Below, piece after piece: positions 23,464-34,000 of a DNA stretch of 64,000 nucleotides. The stretch spans positions 37,790,170-37,854,169 of the forward strand of contig JAIOJX010000001.1 in NCBI GenBank assembly GCA_022376925.1. The letters are read 5' to 3'. How positions within the stretch are numbered: position 1 is the first letter of the stretch; each line of letters starts with the position of its first letter. Source of the stretch: Tragulus kanchil. Its lineage: Eukaryota > Chordata > Mammalia > Artiodactyla > Tragulidae. The notes under the pieces were generated by a model. That model ran no database searches. It saw only the letters and a program-made list of their open reading frames with translations, and was not told where the DNA came from. The position numbers and the translations under genes were made by a program.

Positions 23464-24170
23464 CACCCTGCCGAGAACCCCGTGGTGGACCCGTCCCACA
23501 GCAAGGCCTATTACAACAGCTTGGTTGTTGTGGAACCTTGCGTCACACAAGCGCGACCGGACGGCCCAGCGCGCAGCCTTCAGGAGCGGCCTGCCCCCCC
23601 AGAATGCCATGCTGTGATCCCCGCCCTCAGCCACGCTCCTGGGCGGCACCTCTACCTTAGGCAAGATGCCGCCCGGCTCTTCTCTGTTCCTTACCACCAG
23701 CGCTGCCGGCCTGTCTCGAGTCAGTTCGCTGCAGAGCTCTTCATGGGCTCTAGTCGGGGAAACCTACACTGGCTCCCTCCCCAATCGGGCGCCGTGTCTC
23801 GAATGATCCTGTTTCGCAGGGCAACTCCTTTTATACGGCGACTTTCTTTCGGGGAAACCCGGCTCTCGCGATATTTGCTTTACGCCAGAACCTCCACTTG
23901 CGTGTTACCCCCCACCCCCCCGGAGTGCTTCCTTCATGTGGGCACCGCCTCTTGCGTGACACGCCCTCTCTCTCTCTCGCGGTACTTCCTTTAGGCGGGA
24001 ACGCCCTCTCGCGTGATACCCCAACTCTCGAGATACTTCCGTTATGCGAGTGTATCGCACGTGGTACCGCCTTTCTCGTGGCACATCATCTTGCGTGGTA
24101 CCGCCTTTCTCAGGGCCCTTTCTTCAATGCACAGCACCTGCTTCTGGGCACCATGCATAGCGAATGAAAG
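23464..24170. promoter_or_regulatory. CpG-rich, possibly bidirectional promoter
   Basis: The first ~190 bases are a diverged copy of the array CpG block. The rest is unique and very CpG-rich. From 23860 to 24110, degenerate units recur with cores TCTCGCG, ACTTCC and GCGGGAAC: partial matches to the TCTCGCGAGA promoter palindrome, ETS cores and E2F-like sites. TCTCGCGA lies at 23864-23871. ZNF280-like exons lie on the minus side and a small open frame on the plus side, hence the bidirectional suggestion, which is inference. Confidence 0.5.
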
Positions 24171-24375
24171 ATTTGAATGCCAACTGACAGACATATGCAA
24201 GGGCTTACTGGGGCCGTTTCCCCCTTCCACCAGAAGCCAGTGGGAGTCCGCAGTGCTGGGTCTGTGGAAGTGGCAAACGCTGAAGGAGCTGCTGCCGGTT
24301 ATCGGGCAGGACTTATGCTTCCAGCACCGATTCACCGAGTGCCAGGAGCATCTCAACTTCCTGAGAGACAAGTAG
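24127..24375 (+). CDS. Unrecognised small open frame, possible exon
   Basis: A frame opens at ATG 24127 and ends at TAG 24373-24375. It contains ERFECQLTDICKGLLGPF and ends ECQEHLNFLRDK. I do not recognise the family. In favour: it lies directly beside the CpG promoter. The terminal part is also open, with the same stop, in the inverted copy (minus, ~10217-10370), with only H to P and F to L changes near the end. Against: it is short, GC-rich and without a domain signature, and the upstream exon is unknown. It could be a chance frame. Confidence 0.25.
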   Translation: MHSTCFWAPCIANERFECQLTDICKGLLGPFPPSTRSQWESAVLGLWKWQTLKELLPVIGQDLCFQHRFTECQEHLNFLRDK

Positions 24376-25853
24376 CCTGCCGTCCCCATGCCCGGCCCTG
24401 CACCAGAGGCAGGGCTGCACTGGCCACCCATGCCGCAGGAGCTGAGCTGTCCCGCACAGAGCACCTGTCCTGGGCAGCTCTGCCCACAACTAGTCCCTCC
24501 CTGCAGGCTGGGGGCAGAGGCAGGGCTCTGCGCTGTTGCCCTGGGGCCAGCGAGGCCCGAGTTGAGACCTGCCTTCTCCAGCACGGCCTCAGGTGGACCC
24601 GGCCCCGCCAGCGGCAGGGGCGCCATGCTGCTTCGGCCATGACATCTGTGAAGAGAACCCCAAGACGTGAGTGAACTACTGGTCAGTGGACTGGCCTGAG
24701 ACCTGTGTAAAAGGAAAGCCTATAGCAGCACACGGGCTGCTTTTGTACTAGAACTTGCTAGCTTGTCCTATGAACAGTAGTCAGGACTGCCCTATAAGTC
24801 ACTTGGACGTGGGTCACTTTTGGGAAATTTAAAGTCTCATTATGACAGCCACGTTGAAAAATAATTGTACTGAAATTACGTTGTCTATCTTCATTTGGAT
24901 TTAGTTCTTCAGTGTTTGTAAAGAGAGGTTGCCTTGCAGGGGACGTGGCAGAGAGTGGGTGCTTTCTTTCGTTAGTGCAAACTGAATGGACATGTATTAG
25001 ACACTAACAATAATAATAATAATGAGCAACAAGATGAGAAATACCACACAGAATTTGCCCTCCCATTCACCCCTTCTGGAGGCCTAGCTGAGAGGGATGC
25101 AAGCTGATGTCTAAGCTCCAACCCAGACACTCCCAGGAGAGCTCACAGATATGCTACAAAATAACCACTGAGAGTTTTCAATCCCTGCACCTGTGCCCTA
25201 GGTACACGGTGGGTACAATAGGGGCCACTCCAAGTAAAGTTAGGCAGTTCGGAGCCCAGTAAGGGCTAATGCATATTCTACATCTGCTTGTAACAGAGCG
25301 AATTATGGGCATAGACAGCACGGCCCGCTGTTGCGTAACTTACAGTTATCAATTGGCCTTGAGCATATGCCCCATTTGCATTCCCTTTCATTGATCGGTG
25401 GTGGGTAGAAGCCCTACTTTGCACACACCACAACCAAAAGGACGAGACTGGAAGTACGAAAGGGAGCAGCCAAGCGGGATCAGGGAGGAAAATGAGGCGG
25501 ATGCCTTTGGGGCCACCCCGTTGCCATGTCTTGGGAGTGTCTGTCTCATAAAAGGTCCGTCTGCTTGGGCTGAATTGAGTTGTAACCTATTGGTTATTCT
25601 ATACCCTTTGGTCCATCTCTCCAGAGTTTTGTTGTGATGAGACAAGAGCTGAGGAAGACAAATCAGCTGCTTTGACGTTTCTTAGGAAGACCATCTCAAA
25701 ATATGAGACATAAGGAGAAAGACACAGAATGCAGAAAACATGACATTCAACACAACACAAAGACAAAAGGAAGTCCCAAGGCAAGTCTAGAGAGCAACCA
25801 GCCAGAGTAGCGTTGAACATTAGTCTCAGGAGGAATATCTCTAGGAGACCACA

Positions 25854-25901
<48 letters not shown>

Positions 25902-26306
25902 TAAATTGTTTGGTTAACTGACAAGTTTTACCATGGAGAAAATCAAGTGAAGAGGCTACAGAAGGAGGTGCGAGGAATTGGCTAAAGTTTAGAAAAATTT
26001 AAACACCAAAACAGTTTAAATGGCTGCATACATAAGCACACAATATTTGCTATGTGGTCACCACAATAAAGACATCTAATATGGCAGAGGAGAAGGACAG
26101 GTGCTCATCTTCCAAAAAAACACCAAAATTTCAACTAGCTGCTAAAAAACCTTTGACAGGAGAATGTTGGATCCCTCCAAAAACAAAAAAAAGATACCCC
26201 ATATCCAGGAGCCTCAACAAAACGGTAGGAGGGGGTGCAATCGCATTTTTAGAAAGCAAAGCTCATATCCGCCAGAGAGGCTAGGAGGGCACAAACAAAA
26301 CATTGT
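24220..26306. repeat. Inverted repeat 1, right arm
   Basis: This is the reverse complement of 8295-10370, ending near 26306. Differences are few, for example a longer CA repeat at 25861-25899 and a T-rich run replaced by AAAACAAAAAAAAG near 26180. I recognise no gene in 24700-26050. Confidence 0.9.
25861..25899. repeat. (CA)n microsatellite
   Basis: Pure CA dinucleotides; the inverted counterpart of the TG repeat at 8709, about twice as long. Confidence 0.95.
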
Positions 26307-26386
26307 GTGTACCAGGACCCAGGGAACGGAGCAGTGAGCTACACAAGAGACTGAGCCAAATCTTCCTTTGAGTGTCAGAGTGTCTC

Positions 26387-27474
26387 CAAGGGGAGAGACA
26401 GCCTTAAAGACTGCAAGACAATAATTCCGGGAGCAGGCCCTAGGGCAAAAGGGCCGTTTGGACATACACAATGTCTAATTCAAATCAGTAACAAACTGTT
26501 TCCCCTCAACTTGTGTTTCCCACTCTGTGTCAGTGGCGTAAAGACAAACAAGGGTGGGTGCCCCCTCAGGAGAGGAGACCATTCAGGTACTTGCCTGGCC
26601 ATGTCCCCGTGGGGAGCTTAGGTGCCTCTCAGCCGGAGTGGATCAGACAGAGTCCAGAGCCACCGTAAACCGTGTGAGGGTCACCACGGAACCCCAGGTT
26701 AGGGCCCACTCAGACTCGGTACCTCCAAGGCCGTGCAATCACACAATTGTCCTGGAACGGAGAGGAGTCAGGGTGCGTGGACACACACACACACACTCAG
26801 AACAGGGTTTACCACGTGCCTTCCTCCGCTGGGAACGTCCCGAACTGGTGGCCTTCTTACTGAAGACCGTAGGAAGTGATGAGGCTCCTCTTCCATCCGG
26901 AGACAGGACCTGCCTGGCTTCGGTGCTGTGACCTGGGGCCTTACCTTATTCTGTGGCCGTTGCTGATGAGCTGGTCCATCCCTCCAATGAGTCTGGCTTG
27001 GGCTCTGCGGTCTGGAGTGTTGGAGCACTGGTTCAGAGGAGAACCTGGAAAACTGTCAGGTGGCGTGCCTCCCCGTTTGCCCAGAGCTCCCCTGCCGGGA
27101 CCTGGCAGAGCAACTAGTCTGGGCGGCTCAAGGGGCCAACGTAGCTGGAATCTCGCTGGGGCCTCCAGCAGTGTTCCAGAAATCAAACCGTTGAGAAACC
27201 AAGCAACACACTCGGAGGGTTGCAGAACTCAGGTTCATTATGCCGGCAGTCCCAGACGAGCTAGCGCTCTAGGGTTCTGGCCGCATGCGCAAAGCGCGCT
27301 TTTCTTTTATAGGGTTATAAAGCACGGGAGTTGCTATGAGTTATGGGCCCGGGCAATTACAGAGCTATGGGTTACAAGTGTGGGCCGTCACAGAGCAGAG
27401 CAGGCATATCTTACAGGAGCAGAACAAGCATGAAGTTATTTCTAACTAAGTGTACGTTTTAATTCTCCTCTTCA
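26387..27474 (-). mobile_element. Class I ERV LTR and leader, inverted copy
   Basis: The LTR spans 27172-27474 (starting TGAAGAGGAG on the minus strand), with a tRNA-Gln-like primer-binding site at 27150-27167 and leader to 26387. It is almost identical to the 5' end of the provirus at 56411. It therefore arrived by segmental duplication rather than by independent insertion. The internal retroviral genes are absent. Confidence 0.85.
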
Positions 27475-27517
27475 AAGTGTTCCTTCTGTTCTAGTTATAA
27501 TTAACCTACTCAGGTAG

Positions 27518-27770
27518 ATGGAGGAAATGGAGGGCAGGAAAGAGGAGATAAAAAGGAGCCAACAGACCCCGATGTTGGGAAAAATGGAAGGCAGAAGGAG
27601 AAGGGGACGACAGAGGACGAGATGGTTGGATGGCATCACTGAGTCAATGGACCCGAGATTGAGCAAGCTCTGGGAGATGGCGATGGACAGAGAGGCCTGG
27701 AGTCCTGCAGTGCATGGGGTCACAAAGGGTCCGACACGACTGAGTGACAGAACTGAACCAAACTGAAGGC
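27518..27770 (+). mobile_element. BovA-type SINE
   Basis: Ruminant BovA signatures are GATGGTTGGATGGCATCACTG, AGAGAGGCCTGGAGTCCTGC and GACACGACTGAGTGACAGAAC. The same element lies inverted at 56115-56367. Confidence 0.85.
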
Positions 27771-27899
27771 AAAACTACAAGATGGAGTCAATAAAGCTCT
27801 CAGTCTGTAGGCCAAGTAATCAGGCTTCCATGTAAGAAGCACAGCCATGCTCCTAGCTGTGTCACAAGATCTACAGCATTCGTCCAAAGTTATTTATTA

Positions 27900-29779
27900 G
27901 GAAATAACTCCACAGGCACTTTAACAATACAAACTTTATTAAAAAAAAAAAAGTAATAACATCAAAATTGTTCAGCAAAACTATAGTCAATGTAAACAAA
28001 ATAAATACCAAATTAGAAAATATATACATCTCTCTATATATATGGGCAAGAAACAAGTACATTTTTGGTCCCATATATGGGCAAGAAACAAGTACGTTTT
28101 TGGTTCCAACAGTTTTTGAATATATTATCTTTATCCAAAAGAAGTACATGAATGGCTAAGAAGATATTATGCATGAGATGTACATAAATGCAACGTTAAA
28201 ACTTGTTTTCAGATCTGTAGGAAGTGTTCTTTGCCAATTCTGTCTGTCTTTGAACTCACAAGCACTAAGATAATGGTAATGATAGTCCCAAGACAGGATG
28301 TACTAATGTCTAGTGGTCTGAATAATTACCAAATTTAGAAGCGACCAATAGGTAGTTGTATCAAATTTGTAGAGAATTCAAAGGATTTCTTGGAGTTACT
28401 AACAAAAGAAACCAAAGAGAAACCAAGTTTCAAAAGGCTTCACAGAGTGAAAAAAATAAACATAAAAAAGAAAGAAAACGAGGAAATAACAGAGTGGCCA
28501 TTGATAGTTTTGGCAAAGACAGCATAAAAATCAAGAAAACAAGATTAAAGTAGACTCAAAAAACTGAATATTAGTAGTGCTGATAACTCCTACTCTTTAA
28601 TGCTGGCTAAAACATTAAATGGCAGTACAAACAACTAATCTTGGAACTGTACTTTTCAAAACTTGTTTTCCAAGAACACGGAAGTAAAAGTCACCCTGGT
28701 TCCCTACATAACCAGTTTTCCTCTTCCGTGGACTGCATGCATGGTAGAGGAAGATTAAAGGGCAGCAGCCAAAATGATTAACTTCACCTTGGATGTTGGA
28801 GCACCGATCTGATGGGCTTTTCTTGGTTAAAATCGACCCACAGCTAAAGATCAAGAACCAAAGCCCTCAGGGGACGCTGTGCTCAATTTGGTGGGTCATG
28901 AGGTCATCTAAGGCCAAATTAGCCTCAGTCTTATGGGAGGCCAGTCATGAAGGGACTCTCCCTAAGATCTGATTTCTTAAGGCCAAAATCTAGAGGAGGT
29001 CTCACAGTCAAATAATTCACATTCCTTGGAACGAGAGGCTAGGCACCAGATGTGTCCCATCAAAGGGGGACACTGACCAGGAATACCCTGGACTTCATTT
29101 AAAATTTCTGTGTTGCTTCTGCATCTAAAAATTATGAAAAAACAGAACAAATACAGACAGGGAATGAAGAAAAAGATAGCCATCTGACCTAAAAATGTAA
29201 GGCTCATAAGAAATTAAGAGACTGGACAAAACAGACAGAAAAGATCAAAAGTCACATCATTTGGAATGCAGTATTCGAAAAGCAAATAGGGCAGAGAAAA
29301 GTACAGATTATGTTATGCAAAGCAAGTGTGCAAATTATTTTAAGTAAAGCAAGTACATTATTTTAAACAAAGCAAGTAAAGACTATGGCAACAAAGGTTA
29401 TTTTGGAAGACAGCCAACTGGAGACAAAAGCATACACTACGATCTGTTAACCTGACACAAAGATAAGGTGGAATAAGACTCTAGTCCCATCTGAAAGCTG
29501 AAAACAGCTGATTAATGAGAAGCAGTGTCATGAACTTGGTTGTTTAATTGCATTTGTATGAGAAAACACTTCAGAACATAGGAAGTTTCCAACTTGTCTT
29601 GCACCAGGTTGTCCGACCTCCATCGAGAAGGCATCTATTTGAACGAGTTGCTTAAATAACAAAAAAGCAAAAACAAAACCAAACAATTTTAATATTTTTA
29701 ATTTCATTTAGTGAATGCAACAGTGCTAAAAGCCATCAAAGAAATAAGCACTGCATAAACTTACGCACAAGTGGTTCCT
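27900..29779 (-). pseudogene. ZNF280C-like: 3' end of a second ZNF280-like gene copy
   Basis: On the minus strand, the penultimate exon (29765-29779, cut by the gap) has an intact GTAAGT donor. The last exon (29635-29647) encodes the final residues SFK and a TAG. The 3' UTR follows, with AATAAA (plus TTTATT) at 27935-27940. The acceptor before the last exon reads AA instead of AG (29648-29649), so normal splicing to it should fail. Reading through the penultimate exon gives a stop two codons on. Whether the rest of this copy exists lies in the gap. I call it a pseudogene end with reserve. Confidence 0.6.
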
Positions 29780-30279
29780 NNNNNNNNNNNNNNNNNNNNN
29801 NNNNNNNNNNNNNNNNNNNNNNNNNNNNNNNNNNNNNNNNNNNNNNNNNNNNNNNNNNNNNNNNNNNNNNNNNNNNNNNNNNNNNNNNNNNNNNNNNNNN
29901 NNNNNNNNNNNNNNNNNNNNNNNNNNNNNNNNNNNNNNNNNNNNNNNNNNNNNNNNNNNNNNNNNNNNNNNNNNNNNNNNNNNNNNNNNNNNNNNNNNNN
30001 NNNNNNNNNNNNNNNNNNNNNNNNNNNNNNNNNNNNNNNNNNNNNNNNNNNNNNNNNNNNNNNNNNNNNNNNNNNNNNNNNNNNNNNNNNNNNNNNNNNN
30101 NNNNNNNNNNNNNNNNNNNNNNNNNNNNNNNNNNNNNNNNNNNNNNNNNNNNNNNNNNNNNNNNNNNNNNNNNNNNNNNNNNNNNNNNNNNNNNNNNNNN
30201 NNNNNNNNNNNNNNNNNNNNNNNNNNNNNNNNNNNNNNNNNNNNNNNNNNNNNNNNNNNNNNNNNNNNNNNNNNNNNNN
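29780..30279. other. Assembly gap (500 N)
   Basis: Exactly 500 N. Exons encoding the middle of the ZNF280-like protein, between its acidic N-terminus and the exon at 30886, are not visible anywhere in the window and may belong here. Confidence 0.97.
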
Positions 30280-30885
30280 TGTTTCTGTCTCCCTGAGTAT
30301 GACTTCTGTCAACTGGACTTTGAGCTTTGGTTTTATTTAAAAATAAGAAGTAACTTCTACAGTGCTTTCAAGTTTTCTTTTTATGTACCATTGGGTAGAG
30401 ATACTTGGTGTTTTATGTTAGGCATCATGGATGGAGAGAGAAAAGAAAAGAATGAGTTTGTTATCTCTAGTTTATTTAATTTGTGAGTAATATGCTCACA
30501 TGATTCAAAAAGTAGAAGAGAAAAAAATAGTATAAGGGAGAGTACAATGAAAAATCTCACCTGTGACTCCTGTTTGCCTAGTTCCCAGTACAACTCACCA
30601 AGGGAGTATGTTTCATTAACTTGTTTTGTATTCTTCTTTGATTTTCATCTGTACATATGGGCACACATGGATGTTCTTGCTTTCCATTTATTATTATATA
30701 GAAGTCATAGCATATTACATATACTTTTGCACCTAGGGGAAGTGGCAAACATTCTCTAACTTGTAGCTTTCATTTATTAATTTTTTTTTTGATTTAAACT
30801 ATGGGAGACTACCTATCCACGTGAGTTGGCCTGTATCTGACTTTTAAAGGAAGTAGAAATAAGGCTTATTTTTTTTCTCTTTCAG

Positions 30886-31094
30886 TATTGTTGCCCAGAC
30901 AGGATAAATGCATTTTGGGCAGAGTTTCCAAGTACTGAAAAGAAAGATACGACTGCTAAAGTGAAAGCACAATTGATTATGTCTGTTAATGACTTTTACT
31001 ATGGAAAATATGAAGGAACTTTGGCTGATGAACAGAAGACTTATCCAACTTTCAAATGCTACAGTTGCTTGAAAGTTCTAAAGAATAATATTAA
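30886..31094 (+). CDS. ZNF280C-like: ZNF280-like exon 'a'
   Basis: The acceptor is TTTCAG and the donor AA|GTATGT. It starts [11 protein letters not shown], the end of an upstream finger whose first cysteines must be on a missing exon. It contains [12 protein letters not shown], a ZNF280 hallmark, and [13 protein letters not shown]. Confidence 0.85.
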
Positions 31095-34000
31095 GTATGT
31101 AAATACTTAATTCTCTTTCTGTTTGAAAATTGGATACTACAGATGTAAATGTTGTATTTCTTTTTCTGCGCCATCTTAGATAAGCAGTTTTAACTTTCTA
31201 TTAAGGAAACAGGGTGCTTTTCAGGTTGGGAAGTTCTTACCCTTTCTTGTGTTTTTAGGAATTTGACACTTGGAGCCATGTATTGGTATTTCACATAGCT
31301 TAAGGACAAAATTTATTTTAAGCTACAGGAAGCTCTCTGTATTCGTCATTGAACTAGGAATTTCCATGAGATATTTTTATTTTTTAGTTGTTTCTGTTCT
31401 TACTTTAGGGCTTGCCTGGTGGCACAGTGGTAAAGAATCCACTTGCAAGCAAGAGACCGAGGTTCAGTCCCTGGGTCAGGAGGATCCGCTGGAGAAGGGA
31501 ATGGCAACCCACTCCAGTATTCTTGCCTGGAGAATTCCATGGACAGAGGAGCCTGGAGGGCTACAGCCCATGGCGTTGCAAAGAGTTGGACACGACTGAG
31601 GCAACTTAGCACGTAGCGTGGTCTTACTTTTCCAATCACAGGAAGAACTAGTTTATCCAATTTGACCTCCTCCATGTCTGTCGTCTTTAATGTTCTAATT
31701 TTACAATTCATATTTATAATTTTTAGTACACTTACCTTGTAGGAAAAGTACTTTTTGATCTTCTTTAAAGAAGTACCAGTTCTGGGCAGCACGTCTTCTT
31801 TGATTCTATAATTTAACACATTTTCAAAGTAGAGATTTTACTCTCAATGGAATTCTGACTATTTATACACGTATACTTTAAATTTTAAAAATGTGTCCTT
31901 GGCAGTCTTTGAGTTCTTTATCCTAAGTGAGATAGTAACAAGGCATATTGATCAGTATTTTTTACTTGGTTGTATAGGCTGACATCGTCCAATATTTTAT
32001 TATAAAAAATTTCAAATAGTAAAGTTGAAAAAATTTTACAGTGAAAATCTCTATTTGCCACCTCAATTCTACCATTAATTTTTGCTAGGCATACATTACT
32101 ACATGTCTGTCTGTCCATAGAACCATCTGATTTTTTATATTTTTTCAGAGTGACTTACAGACATCAGTGCACTTCCCTTTGCTGAGATACATACATGTAT
32201 ATGTATGCCTGTGCCTATACTGTGACACACACATAAACATTTAAAACTATGTACCCTTGAAAATTGTCATTTCTAACTAGCATTTCTCAACATTCTATAG
32301 GTAGGTCACTTCTAAGCCCAGTATTTATTTTGTTTTCTGGTGAATTCCTGAGTCTAAAATGAAGTACATGGAAAAACACTTGAATGGACTGTAATATAAG
32401 CTTAAAACTGTTGTGAATGCTACATTTATGATAATTCTTTATAGTTTTGAGAGTTTTTTTGTTGTTTACAGATATGTATGTTCCCAGATTAGTCATATGT
32501 TTATGCCCCCTCATCCCACCCCTCTCATTAATGGTATTTTGAATTAACTATATTAATGGGTTATTTCAAATCAGACGCCCAAACTGTTCACTGATGGGCT
32601 TAATGAAAGTGATTATTTGCAGCGCACACTTTCCTAGAGGGTTGATGGCTTTGGAGGTGTTATTCTGAGTGACGCACCTGCATTTTTAACATGTAGGTTC
32701 AGATACTTACTTGTGACGTTTGTCTTTGGTTATGCATTTCAATATTTGCATGTATAGGTTTATGAACCACATGAAACATCATTTGGAATTAGAGTTTGAG
32801 AGCGACGAGAATGCAGAACGCTACACCACCTGCCAGCACTGCTACCGTGATTTTGCCAGTCCTTTCCATCTTCAGTGCCATATTGAGACCACACACACAA
32901 TTCGTCAATTTTCTAGTAACTCACAATTTTATTAAAGTCCTGAACGTGGATGATTTTCATTGGCTATCCTACCAAGTATCCCTAAGAATTCTGGCGGAGA
33001 AACAAGAATAAGAAATAGACTTAGTAATTTGGGGGAAAGTTGAAAACATATTTTGACGTGTAAAATTTCAATAAAACTACTTACTATAGTTGAAGTGCCA
33101 CTTATAAATTGAGATGTCTTTGGCATAACTCATGCATTGTTTGTATACAGGCAGCAAATTGGAAAACTCAGATCCCCTGGTTTGCAAATATGAAATCATT
33201 AGACTTCATTTATACTCTAATAAGTAGCTGCCTGTCGTGATAGTTAAAATCACAGAGTCTGGAGTTAGGACACCTTGGATTCAAATCTCAGCTCTGCCTC
33301 GTGATATAGCTGTGGGATACCAGTCAAGTTACATAATCTTCCTGTGCCTCAGGTCTCTTACCTGAAAATGGGGTTAAGCTTACCAGTACTACTCTCAGTG
33401 ATGGCATGAGAAAGCAACAAGCCAATAATCAGTCCTTAGAGCAGCATCACTAAGTTAACAACTATAGAATGGTTGGAACCACTGTTACCACTACAGTTAT
33501 TGTTTTTGTTGCTCGTTGCTATGGGTGTACAAATTGAGTCTTTGATTTATATTCATCCTTAAAATGGTGTAATGTCTTTTTTTCCACTTTCAGCCGTGTG
33601 TAAGATTTGCGAATTAACATATGAAACTCAATACATTTTTCTACAACATATGAAGGATACTCATAAACCCGGTGAAATGCCATATATTTGCCAGGTACAC
33701 ACACCTTTTACTGTGTTCCTAGGTATTTGTTTACGTTTCCTGTGCCCAAGAGGTAGTGTTCTTTTGATTTTTTTTAAACCATTTAAATAAAAATGAGTTA
33801 CTAAAATGAAGAACCTGTTCAGTACTTGAAACTTTTGGTTTAAACCATGTATGTGTGAGTGGTGGGTTGGATGTGATCTGTGGGCTACAGTTTTCTGACC
33901 GTTTTCCTCGGCAAACCAAAGGCCCTGCTGGAGAATGACAAACATGCAGACTTTTTATGCTGTAGGGAACATTATACACATGCTAGAGAAATAGGAAACA

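Larger units (their letters stand above)
26387..29779. repeat. Inverted repeat 2, left arm
   Basis: It is the near-identical reverse complement of 54103-57498 over about 3.39 kb. It carries, on the minus strand, the last exons and 3' UTR of a ZNF280-like gene, then an ERV LTR and leader. Homology stops at 26387 within CTCCCCTTG and, at the other end, is cut by the assembly gap, so the true arm may be longer. About 80 bases (26307-26386) separate it from inverted repeat 1. Confidence 0.92.

Noticed and set aside
26554..27433. Long frames in the ERV leader and LTR (also at 56452-57331)
   Set aside because: They overlap regulatory retroviral sequence on the antisense strand and have no protein family match.
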